64,000 bases of DNA. It comes from Bacillota bacterium. Its GTDB lineage: Bacteria; Bacillota; Clostridia; Acetivibrionales; DSM-1351. This document shows, piece after piece, positions 8,615 to 16,804 of this stretch. The notes beneath the pieces were generated by a model. The model was not told the origin of the DNA. It ran no database searches and worked only from the letters and a program-made list of their open reading frames with translations. Position numbers and translations under genes: made by a program. Every line of letters starts with the position of its first letter. Position 1 is the first letter of the stretch. Where the stretch lies: assembly GCA_023400235.1 (NCBI GenBank), contig JAEXFI010000013.1, forward strand, positions 45,809 through 109,808, read 5' to 3'.

Positions 8615-8673
8615 GCGTGAAAGATACATGTGGTAAGTCAAAGTGGCTTTCACGCGGAGAAAACCACTACGTG
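8615..8673 (+). promoter_or_regulatory. Leader hairpins upstream of the AraC-type gene
   Basis: GCGTGAAAG (8615-8623) and CTTTCACGC (8647-8655) are perfect complements 23 nt apart. A second small hairpin, CCAC-TAC-GTGG, lies at 8663-8673. No T run follows, so these may be operator half-sites or mRNA structure and not a terminator. Confidence 0.45.
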
Positions 8674-8722
8674 GCTTTCATTACTATTTGTGTAAACGCT
8701 ATGCGCGTAGATTGGAGAAAAA

Positions 8723-9601
8723 ATGGAAGAGGGAATTAAAAGGGGATACCTGCACAAGGATTTTAAATTTTTTCATTTAAGAGATAAGAATAATTTACAG
8801 TTTGAACATCACTATCATGATTTTAATAAAATAATTATATTCATTGACGGAGATGTGGTTTACAACATTGAGGGCAAATCCTACCGGCTGAGGCCCTGGG
8901 ATGTACTCTTCGTACCCCAGAACCAGGTTCACAGGCCGATAATAGGCCCGGAGAAGGAATATGAACGAATTGTCATATGGATAAACAAGACCTTTCTTGA
9001 GGAACATGGCAATGCTGAAAATGATTTGCTGACCTGCTTTAATATTGCTCGGGAAAACAAACATCTGGTCAGGCTTGGAGAGGGCTCGCTGAATTCCATA
9101 AAGTCAATTCTTACCAGAATAGAAGCGGAGATAAAAAACAGGCTTTTCGGCTCTGTTATAATGGGAAACGCTCTGTTTGTGCAGTTTATGGTCTCTGTCA
9201 ACAGGCTGCAGCAAAAGCCTGAAAAATCTACCGAAAGCATAGAGGTGGAGTACGATGAGCAAATACAGAAGGTTATCCGGCATATAAATGAAAATCTTGA
9301 CGGAGATTTAAGCATAGCTGCACTTGCCCGGTTGTTTTTCATGAATAAATATTACCTGATGCACAAGTTCAAGGATAACACCGGCTACTCTATCCACAGC
9401 TATGTAAACAGTAAAAGGCTTCAAAAGGGGGCGGATCTAATTAGAGCCGGCATGTCTCCCTCAGAAGTGTCTGTACAGTGCGGATTTAATGATTATTCCA
9501 GCTTTGTAAGGGCCTTTTCCAAGCTGTATGGCAGTCCTCCAAAAAAATACCACAAAGCCGCCAAACAGTCAAAGGACAGTCTGTTTCAGGTTGAAGGCTG
9601 A
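8723..9601 (+). CDS. AraC-family transcriptional regulator with cupin sensor domain
   Basis: The 292-residue protein has an N-terminal cupin (HHYHDFNKIIIFIDGD, then LRPWDVLFVPQNQVHRP) and a C-terminal double helix-turn-helix (about 185-285) with the AraC signature GFNDYSSFVRAFSKLYGSPPKKYHK. The His-rich cupin strand suggests that it binds a sugar or another small ligand. TTGGAG precedes the ATG. The neighbours are a divergent exporter and a convergent dehydrogenase gene, either of which could be a target. It probably activates sugar or aromatic metabolism genes, which is inference. Confidence 0.9.
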   Translation: MEEGIKRGYLHKDFKFFHLRDKNNLQFEHHYHDFNKIIIFIDGDVVYNIEGKSYRLRPWDVLFVPQNQVHRPIIGPEKEYERIVIWINKTFLEEHGNAENDLLTCFNIARENKHLVRLGEGSLNSIKSILTRIEAEIKNRLFGSVIMGNALFVQFMVSVNRLQQKPEKSTESIEVEYDEQIQKVIRHINENLDGDLSIAALARLFFMNKYYLMHKFKDNTGYSIHSYVNSKRLQKGADLIRAGMSPSEVSVQCGFNDYSSFVRAFSKLYGSPPKKYHKAAKQSKDSLFQVEG

Positions 9602-9602
9602 C

Positions 9603-10391
9603 TCAGGTGTAAATCATTTTCCTGGTCATGCCTCCGTCCACCGTAATGTTTTCGCCAGTTATGAAACCAGCCTTATGTGAGGACAGAAACAGGCAGGCTT
9701 GTGCAATATCCTCTGGAAGCCCCACTCTTCCGGCGGGGTGCTGCTTGTGATCAGCCTCTGAAAGAATAGCCTGACCGGCTTTTGAGCTTTTTTGCCAGGA
9801 GGACACATCTATCCAGCCTGGACTGATGGAATTGACTCTGATGCCATACCCGCCCAGGGAGATGGACAGTGCGTGTGTCAGGGCAAGAATGCCTCCCTTT
9901 GATGCAGTGTAAGGCTCTGTGTCCGGCTCCGACATAAAGGCCCTGGTAGAGGCTATGTTTATAATGTTTCCGTACTGCTGCTCACGCATATATGGGGCGC
10001 AAAACTTTACACAGTAATACATGCCGGAGAGGTTTACAGCTATGGCCTTATCCCATTCCTCCACCGGCAGCTCGAAAATATTTCCGAAGCCGGAAACTGC
10101 CGCATTGTTTACAAGTATATGAATAGAGTCATAACGGTTTGCGGTTTTCTCCGTCATGGCCTTGACGGAGGAGGCATCCGACACGTCCGTCCGCATATAT
10201 ATTGCCTCATGTCCCAAAGCCCTTATATGTTCTTCGTTCTCCAGGCCTGCCTCGTCATCTGTATCTGCTATTACCACCCGGGCACCTTCTGCTGCATATG
10301 CCCTTGAGACAGCCCGTCCGATTCCCTGTCCTCCTCCGGTGACAATTACAGTCTTTTTATAAAATTCATTGTTGCTGCTGAGCTTGTCCAT
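9603..10391 (-). CDS. SDR-family NAD(P)-dependent oxidoreductase
   Basis: The 262-residue protein has the classical short-chain dehydrogenase layout: nucleotide-binding TGGGQGIG (18-25), Asp44-x-Asp46 after beta-2 suggesting NAD over NADP, NNAA (95-98), the catalytic Ser148-Tyr161-Lys165 set in STRAFM...YTASKGG, and SPGW near residue 193. I chose the ATG at 10391 because AAAGGAG lies 8 nt before it; an upstream in-frame start at 10457 has no such site. It is convergent with the AraC gene (1 base between them) and divergent from the ThuA-like gene. The substrate is probably a sugar or polyol. Confidence 0.9.
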   Translation of the reverse strand: MDKLSSNNEFYKKTVIVTGGGQGIGRAVSRAYAAEGARVVIADTDDEAGLENEEHIRALGHEAIYMRTDVSDASSVKAMTEKTANRYDSIHILVNNAAVSGFGNIFELPVEEWDKAIAVNLSGMYYCVKFCAPYMREQQYGNIINIASTRAFMSEPDTEPYTASKGGILALTHALSISLGGYGIRVNSISPGWIDVSSWQKSSKAGQAILSEADHKQHPAGRVGLPEDIAQACLFLSSHKAGFITGENITVDGGMTRKMIYT

Positions 10392-10551
10392 AAAATTACT
10401 CCTTTCAACTAATAGCAATCTTGACATAATATTACTCGTAAAATAACATTGAAGCAAGTGATCTTTGGCAGCAAAACTATGTTATCTCTACAAAAGATTT
10501 TTATGCCTGAATGCAGCGGGCACCACACGTACATGGAATGGGGAGGATTAT

Positions 10552-11211
10552 ATGAAGAAAAAAATACTGACGGTATTGGGCGATTTCTATCACAGCCATG
10601 ATTTAGCCTGGACAGCTATTCAAAAGACAGTGGGCGCTCTGGAGGATAATTTTGGTATCCAGGCGGAACTGACAGATTCATCGGCGGAGGCTTTGAAAAA
10701 CCGGCTTACTAAAGAGGTTGACCTCATAGTGCTGTATAAGGAAAACCGGATAAATCCCAATGAAGAGAACGTGGCCTGCTGGATGACCCCGGAGCTTGAA
10801 GAACAGATAACACAGTATGTAAGGGCCGGGGGCAGCATATTTGCCTGGCACTCGGGAATTGTAAGCTATGAAAGTAATCAAAGGTTCAATGACATGCTCA
10901 GGGGATATTTCTTATCCCACCCCAGTGAAAGGCAGGTCAGCTACCGGGCTGTGGAAAGCAATACCGGCATAGTACCTGAGAGCAGCTTTACTGTTATGGA
11001 TGAACATTACCTGGTGAATGTCACCCCATTTCCGAACAGTGTTTTTCTTGCGGCGGAATCTACGGAGGGGAAATCAGCAGCCGGTTGGGCTCACCAGTAC
11101 GGACAGGGCAGAGTATGCTGTCTGACGCCAACTCACAGGAGTGAGGGTATGGAAAATGAGATAATGCTGGATTTATTGGCTAAATGCCTGGGCTGGTGTC
11201 TCAACAAATAA
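10552..11211 (+). CDS. ThuA-like domain protein
   Basis: The 219-residue protein matches the ThuA/trehalose-utilisation fold, related to class I glutamine amidotransferases: MKKKILTVLGDFYHSHD at the start, a VRAGGSIFAWHSGIVSY core near 107-123, and a GQGRVCCLTPTH strand near the end. I chose the ATG at 10552 after GGGAGGA; upstream in-frame codons have no ribosome-binding site. In other bacteria such genes accompany sugar oxidoreductases, consistent with the divergent SDR gene here. The reaction is not established. Confidence 0.8.
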   Translation: MKKKILTVLGDFYHSHDLAWTAIQKTVGALEDNFGIQAELTDSSAEALKNRLTKEVDLIVLYKENRINPNEENVACWMTPELEEQITQYVRAGGSIFAWHSGIVSYESNQRFNDMLRGYFLSHPSERQVSYRAVESNTGIVPESSFTVMDEHYLVNVTPFPNSVFLAAESTEGKSAAGWAHQYGQGRVCCLTPTHRSEGMENEIMLDLLAKCLGWCLNK

Positions 11212-11327
11212 TAAGTCGGAACTGTACCTTTAAAAAATATGTCTTATTTCGCACCATCTGAGCAATAACCGTTTCCAACCGGTAAAACTTACCTGTTGAA
11301 TTAGTACAACGAGTTAAATTATTAACA

Positions 11328-11411
11328 GATATATCTTGACATGATATATCGCACGATGATATACTGACTTCAAGATATATCACAACTCGATATAGTTAAT
11401 TACGATATATC
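11328..11411. repeat. 15-bp-phased array of GATATATC boxes (operator array)
   Basis: Six boxes start at 11328, 11343, 11358, 11374, 11389 and 11404, so the steps are 15, 15, 16, 15 and 15. Four are exact GATATATC palindromes; the other two are GATATACT and GATATAGT. A decayed seventh (GAAATATG) falls on the next step at 11419. The 7-8 bp between boxes is not conserved. The array spans the promoter of the PadR operon, and PadR is the obvious candidate binder (inference). Confidence 0.8.
11336..11365 (+). promoter_or_regulatory. Sigma-A promoter inside the operator array
   Basis: TTGACA (11336-11341) and TATACT (11360-11365) are 18 bp apart. The second box lies in the spacer, the third overlaps the -10, the first abuts the -35, and the others cover the start site. 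Protein bound to the array should therefore block RNA polymerase. Confidence 0.75.
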
Positions 11412-11491
11412 ACCACGCGAAATATGTTTTGAGTACATATAAGTCAATTAGTCTGTCAAAGGAGATAAGGTTGAATGAAAATTTGAAATAT

Positions 11492-11567
11492 ATAAAAATG
11501 TGGCACCGATTCCATGCCATAACTTTCATGGGGTTTTGTGCAAGATGGGGGGCATGGAAATAAATAT
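11492..11567 (+). ncRNA. Candidate structured leader RNA, copy A (before padR)
   Basis: This segment is about 90% identical to 22632-22704. TTCCATGCC (11510-11518) can pair with GGCATGGAA (11551-11559), a perfect 9-bp stem that encloses the G-rich run before the start codon. Alternatively CCATG can pair with CATGG (11528-11532), with GCAC (11503-11506) pairing with GTGC (11538-11541) outside it. A 14-bp tandem duplication (11554-11567 and 11568-11581) sits at its 3' end. It is not recognised as a known class. Confidence 0.55.
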
Positions 11568-11579
11568 ATGGAAATAAAT

Positions 11580-11921
11580 ATGAGGGAAAAACTGAAAAAG
11601 TCTTATATGCCTATGACAGAATCGGCATATTATATATTGCTTTCACTTGTGAAGCCCAGACACGGCTATGGTATTATTCTCTATGTTAAAGAGCTTACGC
11701 ATGAGCGCATAAACCTTGGTGCAGGCACCATCTACGGAACACTGACCAGATTTGAAAAGGACGGGCTGATTGAAACAGCAGGGGAGGAAGACCGGAGAAA
11801 GCTGTACAAGCTTACGGAGGACGGACTGTGGCTATTGGGTCAGGAGCTTGAAAGAATAGATGAGCTGCACCGGAACGGGCATATTATACTGGAGGACATT
11901 GGCTATGATCAGGATATTTAA
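11580..11921 (+). CDS. PadR-family transcriptional regulator
   Basis: The 113-residue protein matches short PadR regulators: MTESAYYILLSLVKPRHGYG followed by LGAGTIYGTLTRFEKDGLIE, the winged helix, then a short helical dimerisation tail. I chose the ATG at 11580 because it corresponds to the start codon at the end of RNA copy B once the local 14-bp duplication is removed; ATG 11568 is an alternative. It overlaps the DUF2812 gene by 17 nt and probably represses its own operon by binding the GATATATC array. PadR-DUF2812-ABC gene sets usually serve drug or envelope-stress export. Confidence 0.9.
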   Translation: MREKLKKSYMPMTESAYYILLSLVKPRHGYGIILYVKELTHERINLGAGTIYGTLTRFEKDGLIETAGEEDRRKLYKLTEDGLWLLGQELERIDELHRNGHIILEDIGYDQDI

Positions 11922-12429
11922 ATGGTGGTGGGCCTGGGACTATGAAGAAATTGAAAACTGGCTTGAACAAATGGAGGCAGGAGGCCTCAGGCTGGTGGAA
12001 ACAAGGTTCAAGGGCGTATTTTTCTACTTTGAAAAGTGCCAGCCCGGTAAAGCCCGGTATTGCATAGATTATCAGAATAAGCTCACCCCTGACTACATGA
12101 CCATAATAGGTGATGACGGCTGGAAGCTTTATCAGGTAGGAATGGGCTGGTACATATTGAGAAAACAATATGAGCAGGAAAGACCGGAGCTGTATACGGA
12201 TTTTGTGGGACTTATTTCACGAAACAAGTCCCTGCTTTCAATGTGCCTTATACTTCTTGGAGTTGAACTGTTTTCCCTGGGAAATCTGGTTTACAGTACC
12301 TATAAGAATCCCAGCAGCAGCTCCATAGCCTCTACCTGCCTTTTAGGGGCGGCGGTTATTGCCTTGTTTGCCTTCATCATTACCAATCTGGCCCTGCAGA
12401 TCAAGAGGTTTACAGGGAAAAGGAACTGA
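11905..12429 (+). CDS. DUF2812 membrane protein, PadR partner
   Basis: The start ATG 11905 follows GGAGG (11891-11895) and overlaps the padR 3' end. The 174-residue protein begins MIRIFKWWWAWDYEEIENWL, typical of DUF2812, with a soluble N-terminal domain and two C-terminal membrane helices (about 117-136 and 147-167). DUF2812 proteins regularly accompany PadR regulators and may act as membrane-bound modulators, but no biochemical role is established. It shares the operon with padR and probably with the following ABC exporter. Confidence 0.85.
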   Translation: MIRIFKWWWAWDYEEIENWLEQMEAGGLRLVETRFKGVFFYFEKCQPGKARYCIDYQNKLTPDYMTIIGDDGWKLYQVGMGWYILRKQYEQERPELYTDFVGLISRNKSLLSMCLILLGVELFSLGNLVYSTYKNPSSSSIASTCLLGAAVIALFAFIITNLALQIKRFTGKRN

Positions 12430-12540
12430 TGCTGCAACAGGGAAGAACATGGAATATAAGAAAAAATGAAAACATGAAAACATAAAAGCATATAAAATTC
12501 ATTTATAAAGCTTACAAATAAATAATACGAGGTGAGATAT

Positions 12541-13437
12541 TTGAGTTTAACAGTTGAAAATGTCTCCAAAAAATTTGGAGAAAAGCAGGTAGTGGACAAT
12601 ATCAGTTTTGAGGCCAGAGAGCCGGGAGTTTTTGGTTTGCTGGGAACCAACGGTGCAGGAAAAACCACCACCATCAGGATGATACTGAATATCGTAAAAA
12701 AGGACAGCGGAACTATCAAGTGGGACAATAAACCGGTAACCGAGCAGATAAGAAGCTTCGGGTATCTTCCGGAGGAGAGGGGCCTTTATCCCAAGGTCAA
12801 AATATCCGAACAACTCCTGTACTTCGCAAAGCTCAGAGGAGTCAGTTCACAAAAGGCCAAAAAGGACATTGAGAGCTGGTTGGAAAGACTGGAGGCTACA
12901 CAGTATATAAACATGCCTGCAGAAAAGCTTTCAAAGGGTAACCAGCAAAAAATCCAGTTTATCGCCTCCATTATACATGACCCTGAGCTGATTTTCATGG
13001 ACGAGCCCTTCAGCGGCCTTGATCCGGTGAACACAGACCTTTTCAAAGGGGTAATTTATGAGCTTACCAGCAAGAACAAGATAATAATCATGTCAAGCCA
13101 TCAAATGGCTACGGTTGAAGAATTCTGCAAGGACATAGTCCTTCTGAAAAACGGCGTGACGGTACTGAAGGGAAATCTGAAGGAGATCAAGCGCAGCTAT
13201 GGAAGGAACAATCTTATCATAAATTGTGACGGAAATATTGAGGAACTTGCGGCAGAAGAAAATATGTCAACCTACAATCAAAGTGCCACAGGCTTTGAAT
13301 TTAAGATAAAAAGTGAAGAGCAGGCATACAAGCTGCTAGAAAAGATATTGAGCAGGAGGCTTTCCCTGGACAAGTTTGAAATAAGAGAGCCCTCACTGCA
13401 TGAGATATTCATTGAAAAGATGGGGGATGCGAAATGA
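12541..13437 (+). CDS. ABC transporter ATP-binding protein, NatA-like
   Basis: I chose the TTG at 12541 because CGAGGTGAG (12529-12536) is spaced for it; the GTG at 12532 lies inside that site. The 298-residue ATPase has Walker A GTNGAGKT (35-42), a degenerate signature (SKGNQQK in place of LSGGQ), Walker B LIFMDEPFSGLDP and a C-terminal domain of about 80 residues, as in NatA/DrrA exporters. Its stop overlaps the permease ATG. It drives export of Na+, a drug or a peptide; the substrate is unknown. Confidence 0.92.
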   Translation: MSLTVENVSKKFGEKQVVDNISFEAREPGVFGLLGTNGAGKTTTIRMILNIVKKDSGTIKWDNKPVTEQIRSFGYLPEERGLYPKVKISEQLLYFAKLRGVSSQKAKKDIESWLERLEATQYINMPAEKLSKGNQQKIQFIASIIHDPELIFMDEPFSGLDPVNTDLFKGVIYELTSKNKIIIMSSHQMATVEEFCKDIVLLKNGVTVLKGNLKEIKRSYGRNNLIINCDGNIEELAAEENMSTYNQSATGFEFKIKSEEQAYKLLEKILSRRLSLDKFEIREPSLHEIFIEKMGDAK

Positions 13438-14717
13438 GAGATTTTTTAGAGGTTTTTAAACATACCTTTTCAGAAAATATAAGAAAGAAATCCTTTATAG
13501 TATCTACGGTAGTTATATTGATTATCATAGTAGGTGCTATGGTGGTTCCCGCCATTATAACCAACAGCAGGAACAATAATGCTGCTGTCAGTACCTCTGG
13601 CAGTAATCCTCAGAACGTAGATCAAAAGCCAAAAGCTGTTTTGTATATTCTTGATGAAAGCAAGCTGTACGACAACAAGCTGGAGGCGCTCCAACAGCAG
13701 TTTCCCCAGTATCAGGTGAAACCTCTGGAGGAAGGCGCTGCTGAAAAAGTTAAAGAAGCCATCCGGAAGGAGGGCAAGGACTATTTGATAGTTGTCCGGG
13801 AGGATAACAATATTCTGAAGCTGGACTATTTTACACAACAGTATATGGAAGGCCCAAATCCCGATACAATAAATAAGGTGTTTAAAAATATAAATGCGGA
13901 AAAGCTGCTTAAGGCTGCAAATGTGCCCCAGGATACCATAGAAAAGGCACTGGGAGAACTGACCGTAAATGTCAACGCCCTTGGCAAAAGCAAGCTGGGA
14001 GGCTATATTACAAGTATAGTCATTGTGATGATACTTTTCTTTGCAGTGTATTTTTACGGCTATGGGGTGTCAATGTCGGTGGCTTCTGAAAAGACCTCCC
14101 GTGTCATGGAAATCCTGGTTACCTCTGTAAAGCCGTCCAGGATAATACTGGGAAAAACTGCCGGAATGGGTTTGCTGGGGCTGCTTCAGCTTGCAATTCT
14201 CATAGGGGTGGGAGCTGTTACCTACAAGCTGGTCTTCCCGGACAAATTTACTATAGAAGGCATGCCTATTGAGTTTTCAGGCTTTACACCCATGGCGGTG
14301 GTTCTTATTATAGTGTACTTCGTACTGGGTTATACGCTGTATGCCCTGATGAACGCAGTTGTGGGAGCAACAGTGAGCAAGGCCGAGGATGTTCAGTCGG
14401 CAATGATGCCAATGTCCTTCCTGGCGATTATAGCCTTCTATTTTTCTTACGGAACCTTTGCAATACCTGACAGCACTATTGCCAGGGTGGCCTCACTTAT
14501 ACCCTTCTGTTCACCATTTTCAGTGCCCTCAAGACTTATGTCCACAGATGTACCCCTTTGGGAAATCGGTTTATCCCTGGTGATTCTTATAGGAACCATA
14601 TTGCTTATCGGCACTCTGTCCATAAAATTATACTCCTATGCTGTATTGCACTATGGAGACAGACTGAAAATAAGCAAGCTGTTTGAAATGTCAAAAGCTG
14701 AAAAGACAGGTGCATAA
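13434..14717 (+). CDS. ABC-2 type permease, NatB-like
   Basis: The 427-residue permease has one N-terminal membrane helix (about 18-40), an extracytoplasmic domain of about 140 residues and five to six C-terminal helices starting near 180, the NatB/YhaP architecture. SEKTSRVMEILVTSVKPSRI is the cytoplasmic coupling segment typical of this group. The ATG overlaps the ATPase stop (ATGA). With the preceding ATPase it forms an exporter under the PadR/DUF2812 regulatory pair, suggesting antibiotic or ion efflux. The substrate cannot be inferred. Confidence 0.9.
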   Translation: MRDFLEVFKHTFSENIRKKSFIVSTVVILIIIVGAMVVPAIITNSRNNNAAVSTSGSNPQNVDQKPKAVLYILDESKLYDNKLEALQQQFPQYQVKPLEEGAAEKVKEAIRKEGKDYLIVVREDNNILKLDYFTQQYMEGPNPDTINKVFKNINAEKLLKAANVPQDTIEKALGELTVNVNALGKSKLGGYITSIVIVMILFFAVYFYGYGVSMSVASEKTSRVMEILVTSVKPSRIILGKTAGMGLLGLLQLAILIGVGAVTYKLVFPDKFTIEGMPIEFSGFTPMAVVLIIVYFVLGYTLYALMNAVVGATVSKAEDVQSAMMPMSFLAIIAFYFSYGTFAIPDSTIARVASLIPFCSPFSVPSRLMSTDVPLWEIGLSLVILIGTILLIGTLSIKLYSYAVLHYGDRLKISKLFEMSKAEKTGA

Positions 14718-14822
14718 GGAGAAAAAGGCCTTAAAGCCTTGGAATGTGCGGTTGTGTATTTTGAGTATTCATATTGCCTTGCTTTTGAAAATATAATATT
14801 ATAGTAGTTGAATGCTTTAATA

Positions 14823-14854
14823 GAATGCCGGAGAGGATTGCTCTTCTGGCATTC
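14823..14854 (+). terminator. Hairpin downstream of the NatAB-like operon
   Basis: GAATGCC-G-GAGAG and CTCTTC-T-GGCATTC pair around GATTG. No T tract follows directly, so this is a weak terminator or an mRNA 3' structure. Confidence 0.4.
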
Positions 14855-14926
14855 TTGGCATATTGGCTGCCTTGATACGGCGAAACTGCAGGCAGCCCTA
14901 AAATAACGTCCGGAGGTTTATATACG

Positions 14927-15976
14927 ATGCATTATCCGATGAAATTCAAGCCTGTTTATAAAGACTACATATGGGGAGGCCGCTATTTTGAGAAGTTTTC
15001 CAGGGAGCTTCCGCAAGGAATACTGGCAGAAAGCTGGGAGCTTTCCTGTCATAAAAATGGAGTAAGTGTAGTGGCCAATGGAGAACAGGCGGGAAAAACT
15101 CTTCCTGAAATCATTAAAGAGAACCCAGGCAATATTCTTGGGAGTAAATTTCCCCCCGATTGTGAGGAAATACCCCTTCTTGTGAAATTTATCGATGCCA
15201 ACGACAAGCTTTCTGTCCAGGTACACCCCGATGACCCCTATGCTGCGGTGCATGAAGGCGGGCTGGGCAAAAACGAAATGTGGTACATAGTGGATGCGCA
15301 GCCAGGTGCCAGGATTGTTGCAGGCCTCAAGCCGGGAGTCACCAGGGAGATATTGGCCCGGGCGGCTGAAAATAACGGGCTTGAAGAGTGCCTTCAGGAG
15401 ATCGAGGTCAGTCCGGGGGACGTAATAAACATTCCTGCCGGTCTTATGCACGCAATAGGCGCAGGTATAGTAATAGCTGAAATACAGCAGACCTCCGATA
15501 TAACCTACAGGGTATTTGACTACAACAGGGTGGACAGCAAGGGGGAAAGCCGTCCTCTGCATATTGAAAAGGCACTTGCCGTGACGGATTACAACATCTG
15601 CGGCAAAGAAGTAAAGGCGCCGGGCGTTAAGCTGCAACTGAACAAGGACTGCTCCAAAACCATATATCTGGCAAACAGGTACTTTGCCTGCGAGAGATAT
15701 GATATTGCAGGCAGTGTGACGGAAGTGGCCGACGGAAGCAAGTTTTACATTCTCATATGTCTTGAGGGACAGGGAACCATAAGGACGGAGACTGCCCAAG
15801 AGGACATACGGCAGGGGGAGACCGTATTAATACCCGCAGCCATGGGGCAATATACCCTGGAAGGGAATTTTACATGTCTTAAAGCATATATACCTGATTT
15901 CAGAAAGGACATTGTGGAGCCCATGAAAAATGCCGGCTGTTCCGACGATGAGATTTTCAGCGTGCTGAACAAATAG
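14927..15976 (+). CDS. manA: Mannose-6-phosphate isomerase, class I
   Basis: The enzyme interconverts mannose-6-phosphate and fructose-6-phosphate, feeding GDP-mannose synthesis or mannose use. The 349-residue sequence has the class I zinc site: VQVHPDD near residue 94, KNEMWYI near 114, and NIPAGLMHAIGAG near 170 with ITYRVFDYNRVD, which carries the active-site Arg. A C-terminal jelly-roll follows. CGGAGG (14911-14916) lies 10 nt before the ATG. It stands alone between two exporter operons. Confidence 0.92.
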   Translation: MHYPMKFKPVYKDYIWGGRYFEKFSRELPQGILAESWELSCHKNGVSVVANGEQAGKTLPEIIKENPGNILGSKFPPDCEEIPLLVKFIDANDKLSVQVHPDDPYAAVHEGGLGKNEMWYIVDAQPGARIVAGLKPGVTREILARAAENNGLEECLQEIEVSPGDVINIPAGLMHAIGAGIVIAEIQQTSDITYRVFDYNRVDSKGESRPLHIEKALAVTDYNICGKEVKAPGVKLQLNKDCSKTIYLANRYFACERYDIAGSVTEVADGSKFYILICLEGQGTIRTETAQEDIRQGETVLIPAAMGQYTLEGNFTCLKAYIPDFRKDIVEPMKNAGCSDDEIFSVLNK

Positions 15977-16090
15977 TATTTGAATTTTCCACGTTGGTAA
16001 CATACGCTTTAGATGTTACAGACCACCAGGCCTGCAAATATTGACTGCTTATAGTATAATATATGTTAATAATGTCGTACGGAGGAAAAT

Positions 16091-16804
16091 ATGATAACCA
16101 TTGACAAGCTGACTAAATCCTATAAAAAATTCAAGGCGGTAGATGATATCTCACTTAGTGCGCAGCCTGGTGAGATAACAATATTGCTGGGGCCCAACGG
16201 TGCCGGAAAATCCACTACCATTAAAAGCATAGCCGGTTTGCTGAACTTTGAAGGTGACATTACCATCTGCGGACACAGGAACAAAACGGTGGAGGCTAAA
16301 AAGATATTCGGTTATATTCCTGAAACACCTGCCCTGTATGATTTCCTCACCCCCTGGGAGCATGCGCAGTTTATTGCAAAGGCATACAGGCTGGAGGACT
16401 CCTGGAAACAGAAAATAAAGGAAATATTCGAACGCCTTGAAATATACGACAAGAAGGACAAATATGTCCGGGAAATGTCAAAAGGTATGACTCAGAAGCT
16501 CAGTATAGCAGTGGCTCTTTTAATAGATCCCCAGGCGGTTCTGTTTGATGAGCCTTTAGTGGGCCTGGACCCCAAGGCCATAAACGAAGTGCTGAAAATT
16601 TTTGAGGAACTTAAGGCCCAGGGCAGAAGTGTACTGGTCAGTACTCACATAATTGATACCATCAGCGAGGTTTGGGACAGGGCGTATATAATGGACAAGG
16701 GGAAAATCATTCGCCATATTACCAGAGAACAGTTGAACGGCAGGGATCTTAAAGCCATGTTCTTTGAACTGACGGAAGGAGATGCTGAAGAATGCAGGCA
16801 ATAA
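16091..16804 (+). CDS. ABC transporter ATP-binding protein
   Basis: The 237-residue ATPase has Walker A GPNGAGKST (near residue 36), a degenerate signature (MSKGMTQKLSIA) and Walker B AVLFDEPLVGLDP. Unlike the NatA-like ATPase at 12541 it has no C-terminal extension. CGGAGG lies 6 nt before the ATG. Its last 13 bases overlap the following permease gene, which fixes the partnership. The pair resembles ABC-2 exporters of unknown cargo. Confidence 0.9.
   Translation: MITIDKLTKSYKKFKAVDDISLSAQPGEITILLGPNGAGKSTTIKSIAGLLNFEGDITICGHRNKTVEAKKIFGYIPETPALYDFLTPWEHAQFIAKAYRLEDSWKQKIKEIFERLEIYDKKDKYVREMSKGMTQKLSIAVALLIDPQAVLFDEPLVGLDPKAINEVLKIFEELKAQGRSVLVSTHIIDTISEVWDRAYIMDKGKIIRHITREQLNGRDLKAMFFELTEGDAEECRQ

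Noticed and set aside
11328..11426. Regular repeats that could suggest a small CRISPR array
   Set aside because: The repeats are 8 bp with 7-8 bp between them, far shorter than CRISPR repeats and spacers. There are no cas genes, and a promoter lies inside the array.
11538..11579. In-frame GTG inside RNA copy A as the padR start
   Set aside because: The frame is kept only because of the 14-bp duplication, the added residues do not match PadR proteins, and the bases belong to the conserved RNA element.
14721..14742. AAGGC/GCCTT mini-hairpin after the NatB-like gene
   Set aside because: A stem of only five base pairs with no T tract; too weak to call a terminator.
14918..15799. 293-codon minus-strand open frame opposite manA
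   Set aside because: The plus strand encodes a complete manA with catalytic motifs. The opposing frame has no domain and no proper start context.
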